DNA of 64,000 nucleotides, taken from the NCBI RefSeq assembly GCF_018687715.1, contig NC_056755.1:42101001-42165000 (forward strand), read 5' to 3'. The DNA comes from Carya illinoinensis. Its lineage: Eukaryota; Streptophyta; Magnoliopsida; Fagales; Juglandaceae. Of this stretch, positions 12,915 through 24,300 are shown one piece after another. Position 1 is the first letter of the stretch, and each line of letters begins with the position of its first letter. The translations under genes were made by a program, and so were the position numbers. The notes under the pieces were generated by a model. The model worked only from the letters and a program-made list of their open reading frames with translations. It was not told where the DNA came from and ran no database searches.

Positions 12915-12952
12915 TGCTTATTCGAACGGATTGGAATCCGTTCGAATAAGCA
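12915..12952. repeat. 38 bp palindrome with TTCGAA cores, CACTA element 1
   Basis: Two perfect 18 bp arms around a central GG. The left arm reads TGCTTATTCGAACGGATT and the right arm is its exact reverse complement. It lies in the presumed 5' UTR intron of the divergent + gene of element 1. Confidence 0.9.
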
Positions 12953-13167
12953 GTTGCCAAATGGCAAACAACATTATTTCCATTCGAACAGAATATATTT
13001 CGTTCGAATAAGTCTTCGAATGTGGTTGTTGCCTGTTCGAATGAACAGGATAACTAGTTTGAATAGAATATGTTCTATTCAAACGAATTATTTCACTTCA
13101 TTTCAATATAGTATACTTCTTCAATAATATAATTACATGTTGATGATGTGGATCAACAATATATTAA

Positions 13168-14336
13168 TGGCTAGCAGTAGCAGAAGAAAACGTCTCGACC
13201 CCAGACAGGCCAAAGTAGCGTAGCAACTCCTTCTCAGCAAGTCGTGAGGCTTATACTAGTTGAGCGGGAGATCATTCTAGATGACTTCCTTGATCTTACT
13301 TGGGAGGGACAGAGCATACATGACATCATCACCGATTGTGGATGGACACCGATATATCGGCAGATGGGAGAGCAATCTGGTGAGGCTTTGTACTGCAACT
13401 TATTAGTCCAGGGAGTGAGTATTATCTTCTCTCCCTACGTTATTGTTGAGTTTCTTAATCTAAACTGGGAGCCCAGAGCATATCCTGCAGTGGCAGCGGC
13501 TACATCGAGAGTAGCTACTACACCATCTGATACGGACACACCCTCTGTATCCTTATTGCCAGCACCAAATGTAGAGACCGATGAGCTGGATGCTATCTCG
13601 GATGATAGTGAGAGCGGCGATGAGGTACCTAATGATAGTCTCATAGACGATCGGGTTTGTGAGCTAGTGTGAGACCCTTCGGCTCCTCCATATGATAGCA
13701 ATAAAGTGATCCGATAGGCCGACTATATAGCATTTTTCAGAATACTTAATCTGATTGTCGAGTATAACATTGATCTGAAAAAATACAAGAATAATTTCAG
13801 GGTCGAGCTAGCCAGATTTTTGTTACGGATAGCACAGGGGGCCGATTGATCTGGCATTGTATTTCTTCCTTCGCATTTGAGCAGAGTCATGCTATTCCGG
13901 TGGAGGTAGTTTACCATTTACACTACTGATATCTAACCTCCTACTCTAATTGAGAGTTACAGTGACTTCAAATGAGCAGAGGTCACCATAGATGGGGCTT
14001 GTTAACAAGATCACATTAAGCAAGAGTAAGGGTCACTTGCCGAAGACTCCTGCAGTACAGTATTTGCCTCTGCCTACTGATCCAACTTCTATTGCTGTTG
14101 TCGGTGTTGAGAGACAGCTTGCTAGATCTACTTTGGATGAGGTACGAGCTAATTTGGTGGAGCACCGCCAAATTATGAAGCAAGAGTTCATTGAGCCCAT
14201 CATAGAGAAGCTTAAGGACTTGGATGGACACTTATATACCTTAAAGGAGGATTTTGATTTACTTAACAAATATATATTGTTAGTTATTATTTTAATTTTT
14301 TTATGTTGTATAGAACTAACTCCTTTTGGGATGTAA
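13168..14336 (+). pseudogene. Third CACTA gene of element 1 (PF20167-like), broken
   Basis: The frame from ATG 13168 begins MASSSRRKRLDPRQ and meets a TAG after about 18 codons. It resumes at 13244 with VEREIILDDFLDLTWEGQSI, which aligns with EREILINEFDELSWEQKTLR of the intact-looking copy at 56113. A later part (13992-14336) matches the C-terminal coiled region. The product resembles the putative plant transposon protein family (PF20167-like, recalled, not searched). Its 5' leader at about 12490-12590 is CGCC-rich and followed by a GTATGG donor, like the leader of the element 3 copy. Several stops and a frameshift make it non-functional. Confidence 0.65.
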
Positions 14337-15016
14337 TTAATGTATGGTTTATATTTTTAGTGTTTGCTAACCTCTTTATTGTTAATTACATTTTCTTTTT
14401 ATTATACTTAACGTTCACAATAAAAGAAAAAACGATACTATATATCTTTAAAGTAATATTTATTTAACTAAAATATTTTAAAAATAATTACATAAAATTA
14501 GTTTATGAATTCGTAAATATTTTAATTCATTGTAAATCATAATATATAATATATACACATTTTTATTTATATTGAAAATGATAACAAATTAATAGAAAAA
14601 ATATGTATTACTTTAATATTTTGGACCTGTTTAACAATATATTATTACAATTAAATAATCCCGTTCGAACAAGGCAATCACTGTTAGAACATTTATGTTC
14701 CGTCCAAATGTATTATATTGCATTCTAACATGATTAATGATCTGTTCAAACAAAATTTGATTAGTTCGAATGGTTTAGACCTTTGGAGACAATCTAATTC
14801 ATCCCAGAACATCTGGTTCGAACGAATATGTATCCGTTTGAACATATTTATAAAGTTTTCTATGTTTTGAGATGAAATTTCATCTCCAAAAAGTACTTTT
14901 AGGGATGAAATTTATTTCATCTTTCATTCCTAACAAATTTCATCTTTAGAAGTAAAATTTGTTGTAGCGTGTAAAAGTAACTAAACTTTGTTGACTCATA
15001 CGTACAAGTGTTAACA

Positions 15017-16450
15017 CTCCAGCCTCTCAAGATGGAGTGTATATATTGAGCACACCGTAAATTGTGGTGAGGATAATGCCTTTGTAAAGAAATCTATTAA
15101 CTGATATTGAGAGCTAAGATTGAGAGTACGCAGAATTTCAAACCAAATTTTCTCTATGACTAAATGATAATCAATTTCAATGTGTTTCATTCTCTCATGA
15201 AACATTGGATTAGTTGTTATGTGTAGAGTAGCTTTGCTATTGCAGAAAAGCAAAGCTAGTGAAGTGTGATTAACACCAAAGTCCTTAAGTAATGCAATCA
15301 ACCAAGTTAATTCACAAGCTGTAGAACCAAGAGCTCTGTACTCAGCTTCTCAGCTTCAGCTGAGGATTGTGACGCAATATTTTGCTTCTTGGACTTCCAA
15401 GAAATGAGAGAATCACCCAATAAGACATAAAAACTAGTAATTGATTTTCTAGTTTCAGGACATGTTGCCCAATCTGAATTAGTGAAGGCTTCTAGCTGTA
15501 AAGAGGAATTAGAAGTAGGAAGAAATATACCCTGTCAGGGAATGCCTTTCAGATACCTTAATACCTAATGTGCAGCATCCAAATGAATTTGGGCAAGTTT
15601 ATCCATAAACTGACTTAGAACATGGATAGAAAATGTTAAGTCTGGTCTTGTAATCATTAGGTAAAGTAACATTCCTATTAATCTTCGATAAAAAGTAGGA
15701 TCTTCTTAGCGAGATGCAAGTTGGAATTCATAGGAACTTTAGATGGTTTGCAACCAAGAAAACCAAAATCTGTTAACACTTCAAGAGCATAGTGCCTTTG
15801 AAAAGTGGAAATACCTTTGGATGCTTGAGCCACTTCCAATCCAAGGAAATATTTCAGTTCTCCAAGATCTTTAATCTTGAACTCATTATGAAGAATATTC
15901 ATGATGTCTTGTACTCCTAGAAGATCATTACTTGCTACTATTACATCATAAACATAAGCGAGTAAAGTAAGAAATGAATTTGCAATGACTTTGGTAAAAT
16001 ACAAAATAATTACATTTGGATTGTGTAAATCCACGAATCAAAAGACAAATAGATAGCTTGTAAAACCATTATTACAATAGAGATTGGAAAAACAAAAGAT
16101 TCCAAAGGAACAATAGATGAAGATGAGGAAGTGAGAGATTGGGCTCAAGCTACTTCTACTAAATGCATATGCTTTCTTTCCACAACTTCATTTTGTTGAA
16201 GTGTTGCATTACAACTCCTTTGATGTATAATACCTCTAGAAGCATAATAGCTAAACATATTGAATTCTAGATCATTATCACTTTAAAGAATTTTAACCTT
16301 TTGATTAAATTGTGTTTTAATAAGAGCAAGCAATAAAAGCAATTTAGGTCAAGTTTCATATTTGGATTTAATCATATAGACCCAGGTTACTCATGTAAAA
16401 TTATCTATAGTTGTAAGGAAATAATGAAAACCTTCTAAAGTGGGAGTAGA
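15017..16450 (-). pseudogene. Copia pol remnant: integrase, RT, RNase H
   Basis: Reading leftwards, integrase residues appear first (about 16450-16080), including a DNDLEF stretch (SDNDLEFNMFSYYASRGI) and LQQNEVVERKH. RT follows (16034-15678) with LTLLAYVYDVIVASND in place of the usual LYVDD box, then KIKDLGELKYFLGLEVA. RNase H comes last, ending in CNSKATLHITTNPMFHERMK and EIDYHLVIEKI. Stops and shifts break the frame in many places, and the catalytic YVDD motif reads YVYD. It cannot make an active polyprotein. Confidence 0.85.
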
Positions 16451-17056
16451 GAGAGTGTGAAGCCCAACCCGAAAAACCCAAACCCAGGTCTTTTATCTTT
16501 CGTTATTGTGAGCCTGGCCTGTGTGGAAGCCTAAACCAAGACCCAACCCCTCACCTTGTACAACATTATTTTAGGCTTGAAAGTTAAAACCCTAAGCTTT
16601 TCCCTTCCTTTCTTTTTTCCTTTCTCCTGCACCGCACCCTTCCCCCATGGCTCTCTCCCACTTCTACTCCTATAAGCCTCACATGCAACCCATGCCTACC
16701 ATGTGTCGAAGCTGGGCCACCTCTACCAATTCCTTACTGCTGTCCCCCCTCCAGTTCTGTCATTAGCGCTAGTAAACCCTCTCTCCTCTCATATGTCGAT
16801 CTTGACCTCCCACCTCTTTGTCCGTATCTCTCATTCTCTTTGTTTTTTCCCTCTCCATTTCACTTTACTCGCGGAAGCCACCATCTGTCATTGCTGTTGG
16901 ACTTTGAGACTGGGCTGTAAAACCCTCAGATCCTCTCTCTCATCTCTTAGTTCCACCCCCCTTAGATCTCTCTCAATCTCATTCTCTCACTTAGGATTTT
17001 GCCATGTTGATTCACCCTAGAAATAGCCTCACCAAGTCTAGCCTATACTCATAGCC

Positions 17057-17059
<3 letters not shown>

Positions 17060-17120
<61 letters not shown>
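17060..17120. repeat. (CT)n microsatellite inside the solo LTR
   Basis: About 60 bp of pure CT repeat, followed by ATGGCTAGAGAAG. Confidence 0.95.
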
Positions 17121-17122
<2 letters not shown>

Positions 17123-17947
17123 GGCTAGAGAAGCCTAGCTCAACCACCATGAAGCTCAGCTGCCAATTCCCTTCCTCCAATTCACTCATTTCTCAGTCGC
17201 CACCCTCAACCGCCACTCGCTAGCCACCAGCAACAAGTTGCCACCACTATTACAGCAAGCCCCCACCAACATACTCGACTAAAGCCTCACACAGTATACC
17301 TCATTGCCATTGCATCCTCCGTTTTAAATACCTCTATGAACCACCACCCGAGAACCACTACACAAGCACACACTACCTCTCTCTACTCGCGACATCCACA
17401 CAAAGCCTTGAAGGATCGCCGCCTTATTGTTAAAGGTAACACTTACGAGTAATCAATGAGTTTAAGACAATTCAGAAGTTTGCCTATGTGCTGTAAGTGG
17501 TTCTCAAACTTTCTTAAAATAACTATAGTTAGAAAAATTATGAAACTATCTTTTGTGTAATGTGAATGGATTATTTATGTGAAGCATTGAATTTGATCTG
17601 TAGTAATGGCTGTGAATTTGTGTAGTGACCGGGGGCCCTATGGACCTTTGGGAATAAATTATGGTTGGATGTGAATCTGTGGCCAAAGGCCTTGTGGAGC
17701 GTTAGAAATGAAATTTGCAGTTGTTGTGTTGTTTAAATTGAATTGCTGTGAAATTATGTGTTTTTATTTTAATTCATGATAAATGTTGTTGCGATGTCCT
17801 TCACTAATTAACTGTTGCACATTGTCTACCCTATATTTGTTTACTTGTCATTAACGTTTTCCATATTTGTGCTCTGATTTTTGTGTATACTAAATTATGC
17901 AAAATTGTTGGTTTTTGGTGTCAAATGATTATTTTGTGAACACGTGC

Positions 17948-18600
17948 GTATCACGACCCCAAGTCGAGATGAGATATTATCTCGATGGAGCTCCTTTGGC
18001 CACTTGGGAGTGCGTAAAATTGTGTGACATCTCATGGGTCTTTGTTGGTGACAACGGGTTCAGATGAGACAGTAACGCTCTTAAGTCAACTCTGTTGCCT
18101 CTCTCCTAGCAGAGGCTAAAGGATGGGGCAAAACTGAGCATTGCTCGTTACGAAGTCACATGCACAATCGTTAATCGTGGTATAGCAAAGGGAGCCATAA
18201 TACTGTGCATATGGTCTATAGGGAAGACCATGGTACATACATTAATAAAATGATTGTGTGAATTTTATGTTAATCATGACCCCAAACTAAGATGAAGCAT
18301 TATCTTGGTGGAACTCATCTGGTCACTCAGGAGTGTGTAAAACTGAGTGATATCTTCTGGGTTGTCGTTGGGCGAAAACAGGCTCGAGCTAGATGGTAGC
18401 GCTCTCGTGTCTTCTCTATTGCCTCTCTGCTGGCTGAGGTTCGAGGATGTCTAGTCACATACGGGCCTTACTCAAAGTTGGATATTGCTCATTATGAAGT
18501 CACATGCACGGTCGTTACTAATGATGTAATGAAAGGAGTTAGAATGTGCATATAGTCCATATGGGGAGATCATGGTGCATACCTTAATCAAATGGAGTTT
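17948..18600. repeat. Tandem duplication of about 320 bp inside the solo LTR
   Basis: Two diverged units begin ATCACGACCCCAAGTCGAGA (17950) and ATCATGACCCCAAACTAAGA (18276). Shared landmarks follow in the same order: TTATCT(C/T)G(A/G)TGGA, CACT(T/C)(G/A)GGAGTG, GTTGCCTCTCT, GAAGTCACATGCAC and a CATATGG/CATATAGTCCAT phrase. Confidence 0.85.
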
Positions 18601-19194
18601 TCAAAATAGGAAAAATGTGATTTTCAAGTGCGAGATGTCATGTGTGAGAAATGAGCATGTACTTGAATTTGGTAAATTTCAAAAGTCATACTTCTCTACT
18701 ATTTCTTATTTGCATATTTTCATATTTTTCCACCTACATGTATTTTTAATGTTAGACTTAGTTTCACTTATGGAGATTTTGCAAACTCTCACTTTGGAGT
18801 TCCCATCAGAGTGGAACTGTTAACTTTAATGTAGTGGACGGTGACAAGCATGGAGGTTTGGCTCTACCTGAATAGTGAGGATTTAGGATATTTTTCCCCT
18901 TTTGTTGTGTTTTTATTTGGGTTAATTTAATTTGGATAAATGTAATATTTATATGTCGAAGTTTGGAAGACATGTGGTTTATGGATATTTGTTTGGTGAC
19001 ATAACTTTAAATTTTGGTGCCATTAGATTTAATGATTGTCTTTATATTTTTTTCATTGCAAATTAACTGCACATTATTGTATTACATGTATACACACATT
19101 TAATGTCAGTATGCACTAAGGTGTATGACCCTTAGGCTGATATCCCAACATCACTATTTTTGTCAAATCACAAGCGGGGGTCGAGAGCATCACA

Positions 19195-19444
19195 GAGAGG
19201 ACCCCATATATCACAATAAATGATCCCAAAATGTTCATTAGTAACAAAGTTACTTAATGGAAAAGATAAACGAGTATGCTTTACATAATGACATATATCA
19301 CAGATATCTGACAATGAGAATTGATAACAAAAACTTGTTTATTCAACAGACATTGTCTAGCAAGTGATAGATGTCCTAGGCGATAATTCCATACATCAAC
19401 TACTTTGTTTAACTCATGTTATGCTTCCTAGTTAACCTCTCTAG
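19195..19444 (-). pseudogene. Copia integrase N-terminal remnant
   Basis: The minus strand encodes a GAG-pre-integrase/integrase start. It reads roughly VWNYRLGHLSLARQCLLNK, then ICHYVKHTRLSFPLSNF and FGIIYCDIWGPL. It continues directly into the integrase part at 16450 once the solo LTR is removed. Confidence 0.75.
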
Positions 19445-19850
19445 CTAATTTGAATAAGTTAAAATAATATATAAATAAGATGCATAATCAATTAAGGGCA
19501 TGAACTTTGGAATCTCCAATTCTTGTGCATTACTAAACCTATGAGATTCATTTGTATGAATAATTCCCTCCAACTCATAAGGATATGTAATAATTTGAAT
19601 CCCAAGTTTTTTTTTCTAAAATGATGCTCCTAGAAAATGAGATTCAACACCCTCGAAAGATTAGGATAATAAGATCCTTACATTCAACAAAAAAAAAATA
19701 AATAAATAAAAATAAAAATAAAATAAAATTAAAATTAAAAATAATAATAATAATAATTTGCAAACTCTCTTATGATGCATTATGGAAAAAGTGAAAAACA
19801 GATGATTAAATCACCTAAACTTTACTGACTCATACATACAAGTCTCAACA
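19445..19850 (-). repeat. Copia 5' LTR (internally deleted)
   Basis: On the minus strand it starts TGTTGAGACTTGTATG at 19850 and matches the 3' LTR pieces at 15016-14973 and 9425-10381. A block of about 190 bp present in the 3' LTR (about 9262-9425) is absent here. The sequence right of it is TTTAT (19851-19855). It contains an A-rich simple repeat at 19688-19757. Confidence 0.7.
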
Positions 19851-19855
19851 TTTAT

Positions 19856-21348
19856 CAAACACATTACCGATATAGAAACCTATCACATCACCTAGTATAA
19901 AAAAGTATGAGTTGAACTTCTACAATATATAGCTTTTGAGTTATTTTATTCTCGTATATAGCATACTATCTACGTCACTTAAATGGTAATATTTGATTTA
20001 TAAGATACAAATTTTAAAATTTATCTTTCAAATTAAATTATATCATATAAGAACTTTATTGTATATGCTCTACATACTAGTTTGAGAATAGAAATTTTCA
20101 TAGTTTTTATCTTCCACTTATTTACATATTTCATTAATTAAAAGACTTTATATAATGTGTAACAAGTGTTGTTTAATTTGTTGTTAAAGAATTCATGTCT
20201 TTATAATTATTATGGATCACACGATAAATAGTGTTTCCATGTATCAAAGTATAATTATCAAACCAAACCCATGTCTTAATAAGCATACCCAAGTGTTAAG
20301 GTGCATTTCATAACCATCAGCTTCAAGTCGCGTCCTAAACCTACAAAATGAGTCAAACGGGTGGTCGAGTATGATCGGGCTAGGAAATGCCAGGCTCGCT
20401 CATTATTTCCTAGCTCGTCAAAAGCCTTATGTTTTGATGAAATGGACCGAGCCTGTCCCTATTAGCACAAGGCCTCCCTTAAACCAAGATTAGTCAATGA
20501 GGCCGAGTCAGCCTGCTTATTGGGCCAAAAATAAAGAAATACTTCCTAAGGATCATCCAGTCTTAAAAAAGTTACGATCATTTCGAGATTAAGGCTCTGT
20601 TTAGATGTTAAAAATATTCAAATTTATAAATAATAATAAAATAATTTATTAATAATAATAAAATTATAATAAATAGTTAATTATTATCAATAAATTATTT
20701 TTTAATAATAATAAAGTAGTCTAACTATTCTCGAACATATTCTAAAAGATCTAGATCTATATAAACCAAGTATTCGGGTTTGTAGGCAGTACTCTAGCCT
20801 GGGCCCATAAAAAAGTTCGGTCCACCCGACAAGCTTTCCGGCCTTGGGTTTATGAAAATCCAATCAAGGTCAGCTCAACATGCCCTAAGGAGGACCATAT
20901 AGAAGAAAGGCCCGATGAGGTGGACAACTAAGAAGGACCAGACTTGAAATTTGCTCCAGGGGACAAATATACAGATAGAATGCCAAAAGAATCTTGATAG
21001 CCCAAACAATCATGAAAGACCAGACATCAGTAGTGACAAAAACAAGTGTAAAAATTATTAAGATCTTTATTTGAGAGAGAAGGAACTGACAAGTCCAATG
21101 GTCAGCCAATGTTTCTTTCCAATAATGATTGGAGATTGAGACTACTACAGTTAGTTTTTCCTCTTGTTTTCCCCTTTTTCTCGGAGGGAAAGGCAACTCT
21201 ACAAGGAACCAATTCCTAGCATGATTTGGGAACAATAATAAACTGTTTGAATACACGAGGGCCACACAGCCTCGGGAAATTAACATAACAATATAGGCGA
21301 GATCGCACCATGTCTACACTAATGTAAATGTCAGGGGAATACATGTGG
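19856..21348. other. Intergenic DNA and FBL17 3' flank
   Basis: No gene seen. At about 20590 the phrase TTAAGGCTCTGTTTAGATGT resembles one end of a Tourist-like MITE; the other end is unclear. The 133-codon minus frame at 20885-21286 lies in the 3' flank of the F-box gene, has no domain and is probably UTR. Confidence 0.55.
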
Positions 21349-24300
21349 TCAGCTCACAAGAACATTACAATGTCGTCTCTCGAACCTCGGCTTCTTGTCA
21401 TCCTCGTATGACTGCAAAAATGACAACAATACCTTCAGCAAAGTTTTTGAAATCAAGCAAAACAGTCTTCAGATTATCAAAAGTGCATTTGTTTATAACT
21501 TAAATAAGCATCATATCTGAGAAAAGTAGAGAAATAAATTTACTGGGATTTGAAACTAAATAGGGATCAGGTAACCAATACATTCAACCATATAGGCAAG
21601 CATGATGTGGGAACTTCCTATAGCTAATCTCCTGCCAGTTTTCTCATATCCAAACCCTATTGCAGATAAACAAGTTTTTTCAGCTGTACCTGTGCACTGA
21701 GAAAATGAGGAACTCGAACCCTTTTGGACCCGTCAGCTAAACGTTTACATGATGGTAATACATTTTCCATAGCAGAGAAGTTATTCTTGACCTGCGAACA
21801 GATTTGGCAAAAATGCAAGTGTAAGAACAATAGGTACCGTAACCATATAATTTAAAACAAGAATTACAAGTTCTACTCCTAATCTATCCACTCAACCTAT
21901 CTTCTAACTTATAGTTGTCCAGTCTCAAAGATAACGTAACATAGTTTAGGAGATTTTCACTGCAAAAATGAGGTTCTTCATGATGTGATGGAACTCTGCC
22001 TTGATAAATAACTTATTCCTCACTTAAGATGAGTGCAGAACAAAAATGAGAACAGCTTCTAAATTAATAAACGCCATTCATTCTGTGGAATAACTGAACT
22101 TGCGTCAACAAGAAATCACAATTTTGTGTTATGAGGGTCAATTATATAAGTTAATGGAACGTCTGTCATCAATTTGTTTTTAGTAGAGTGGTCTACCGAA
22201 TTGGCTTGAAAGCAAAATTACAATTCCTGGTGTTGGATATCAGAGAATATAAAACTAACAAAGCATGATAGTGCTGCAATTAAGATGATTATGCAAATCC
22301 ACTTGTTCTATTTCCCTGACTCAGTTTTCTGGAATACAAAACAAAACTTAGAGACAAGATGTACTAAAAAACTCTTACCTGACTTTCAATGGCTCCAATC
22401 AACAACTCTTGACAACCCGATGCATGCACACTTTCTAAATTAGGGCACTGAAGTAACAATCTCTCTGGGCATATGAACGACAATAATCAATTATATGTAG
22501 TTCACTAACTCAGAAAAGGAGTAATAAATTGCAACAGTGTGCACAGAGATCATTATCAAAGAATATGCTTCCAATGGCATACCTGCATGTAAATTCTTGC
22601 AAGAGTTCAGATTCAAATCATTCAGTTCTGGGCAGTTTAAATATAGAGCCTGCATTTAAATCACAAGCTAAGAACCAAAGAGAGGACTACACAAGAAGAC
22701 AAAATTTGGTTTTCAGATTCAAAAGCCTTACATCTAAGCCAGAACAACCCCACAAACTGAGTTTCTTCAGCCGGTTGTGCTTGATAATTAGCTTCTGGTG
22801 AATAAGGTGTAGTTGGGTGTTTGAAGTGTTTTTTATTTCGCAATCATTGCTTTCATCAGGGACTGAATTTTCAGAATTAGGATCACAAATGGTCATGCCA
22901 CAATCCATGAGTTCAAGAAGAGGCAACTGAGCTGTGGCAAACTGAATGCCACCTGAAATTACAGTCAATTGGTTTATGAGCAGAAGTCAATGTGAGAACA
23001 AATATTACTTAACAGATAACTAAAAAAAACTACATTAGATAGATGAGGAGCCTTGAATGGATAATTACTTGAAGTAACATTAGGACAAAGAGCAAGTAGA
23101 AGCCTTGAAAGTGTTTCAGGGAACACATTGCAGATCATTCCAATGCCGCTATCACTGATGCTTGATCTGAAATAACGTCAAAAATAAAATCTCACGCATC
23201 ATGAGAAGTGAAGAAGCTATTATCTTTAAGTTTATAGATATTTAACCATCTTTCGCTCAAAACCTACAACTAAATATTTGAAGCCAACTTGGATCAGGAT
23301 TCAGAACTCAATAGACAATCTACAATGCAAGGACTTGAAAGTTCAGAAATTACCCTCATAAAATCTAATTCCATAATAGGATGGTTACTTTAGAACCTAG
23401 AATCACAACCTCAAGCATTGGATGCTGCATAACTCATTTTTACTTAAGTTGGTCTTTTCGCTTATACGTTTCTTCCAGTACAAGGATTTCTCTAATACTA
23501 AGACAATAGTTAGCTTATCTTATAAGCAGTTGAATGCAACTGTACATGGGAGCAAAAATGTACCCGCTTAGGTCAAGCAATTCTAAGTCTGGATAGCTTG
23601 AAGCAATGGCAGCAACAGATGCATCAGTGATTTCAGATCCAAGAACAAGTGAAAGCATTCGCAACCACCTGAAGAATAAGCAATTAAACAACCTTCACTG
23701 AAATTTTTATTAATGTTGTCAAGTGGTCAAAAGAAACCATTCAGTTCCTGCATTACAGAGAATGTGAAGATTGCCAGACAACTAATAAAAAAAGGCCAAA
23801 CCTGAGCTCTGCAGCTGTAAGAGCAAGCACAACAGAATGAGAAAGCCGAACTGATGCAATGTGTATGTTTTGCAGCCTTGGGCAATTCCTTCCCACACCA
23901 TCAACCATCGTAATCAGATCGGTACTATCATTTTGTTGGCAAGAAAATTCAAGGGAAATCTCTTTCAGATTTGGGCAGTTAAAAACCTGATAGAATGTTG
24001 AGTACATACAAAAGAAATAACTTAAATACAGGAGAGAAAGAAAGACCTTGAATTTCAATTGTAAAGAAAATCAAACCGAGAAAGAAAGACCTTGAATTTC
24101 AATTGTAAAGAAAATCAAACCTTAAGTTGTAAAAGGAAAGGAAAAAGAATCACCGTCTTAGAGAGGGAGAATAGATCTGAAAGCCAAAGAGTTGAAAGAC
24201 TGGACGAACAAAGAACAAAACCCCCAAGATTAGAACATCCTTCCATCTTAAGACTTTTGAGGCATCGCTTATCCGCAACAAATCTCCCCAATTCATCGCT

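Larger units (their letters stand above)
10382..14969 (+). mobile_element. CACTA element 1, main remaining part
   Basis: Its right terminus is at 14969 (reads GTTGTAGCG outward, a one-base variant of GTAGTG), followed by TGT (14970-14972). TGT is the complement of ACA at 9262-9264 beside the displaced left end, so the 3 bp duplication is preserved. From left to right: remnants of two minus-strand exons of the Transposase_24-like gene (about 10395-10490 and 10565-10610), AT-rich tandem repeats, the TNP2 promoter/leader region (about 11260-11560), TTCGAA palindromes, a divergent + gene remnant (13168-14336), and subterminal repeats at about 14655-14850. The TNP2 transposase is entirely missing. 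Confidence 0.8.
16456..19194. mobile_element. Solo LTR of about 2.74 kb, TSD GAGAG
   Basis: The segment starts TGTGAAGCCCAACCC and ends GGTCGAGAGCATCACA, so it has TG...CA ends. It is flanked by the same five bases, GAGAG, at 16451-16455 and 19195-19199. Removing it restores the Copia integrase reading (DIWGPLS then TPTLEGFHYF). It holds no coding domain, a (CT)n array at 17060-17120 and a tandem duplication of about 320 bp. The length and layout fit a solo LTR from a large-LTR (probably Gypsy) element; the parent family is not identified. Confidence 0.8.
14970..19850 (-). mobile_element. Copia LTR retrotransposon (-), degraded and nested
   Basis: On the minus strand the 3' LTR starts at 15016 with TGTTAACACTTGTACG, right after the polypurine-like GAGAGGCTGGAG. 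The 5' LTR starts at 19850 with TGTTGAGACTTGTATG. Between them are RNase H, reverse transcriptase and integrase remnants (15017-16450) and an integrase start (19195-19445). Gag and protease are missing. The 5' LTR lacks about 190 bp, including the TATA region, relative to the 3' LTR. A solo LTR interrupts the integrase. Confidence 0.8.

Noticed and set aside
20885..21286. 133-codon minus frame with hydrophobic stretches
   Set aside because: It falls just downstream of the FBL17 stop, has no family resemblance and no splice logic; best read as 3' UTR or flank.
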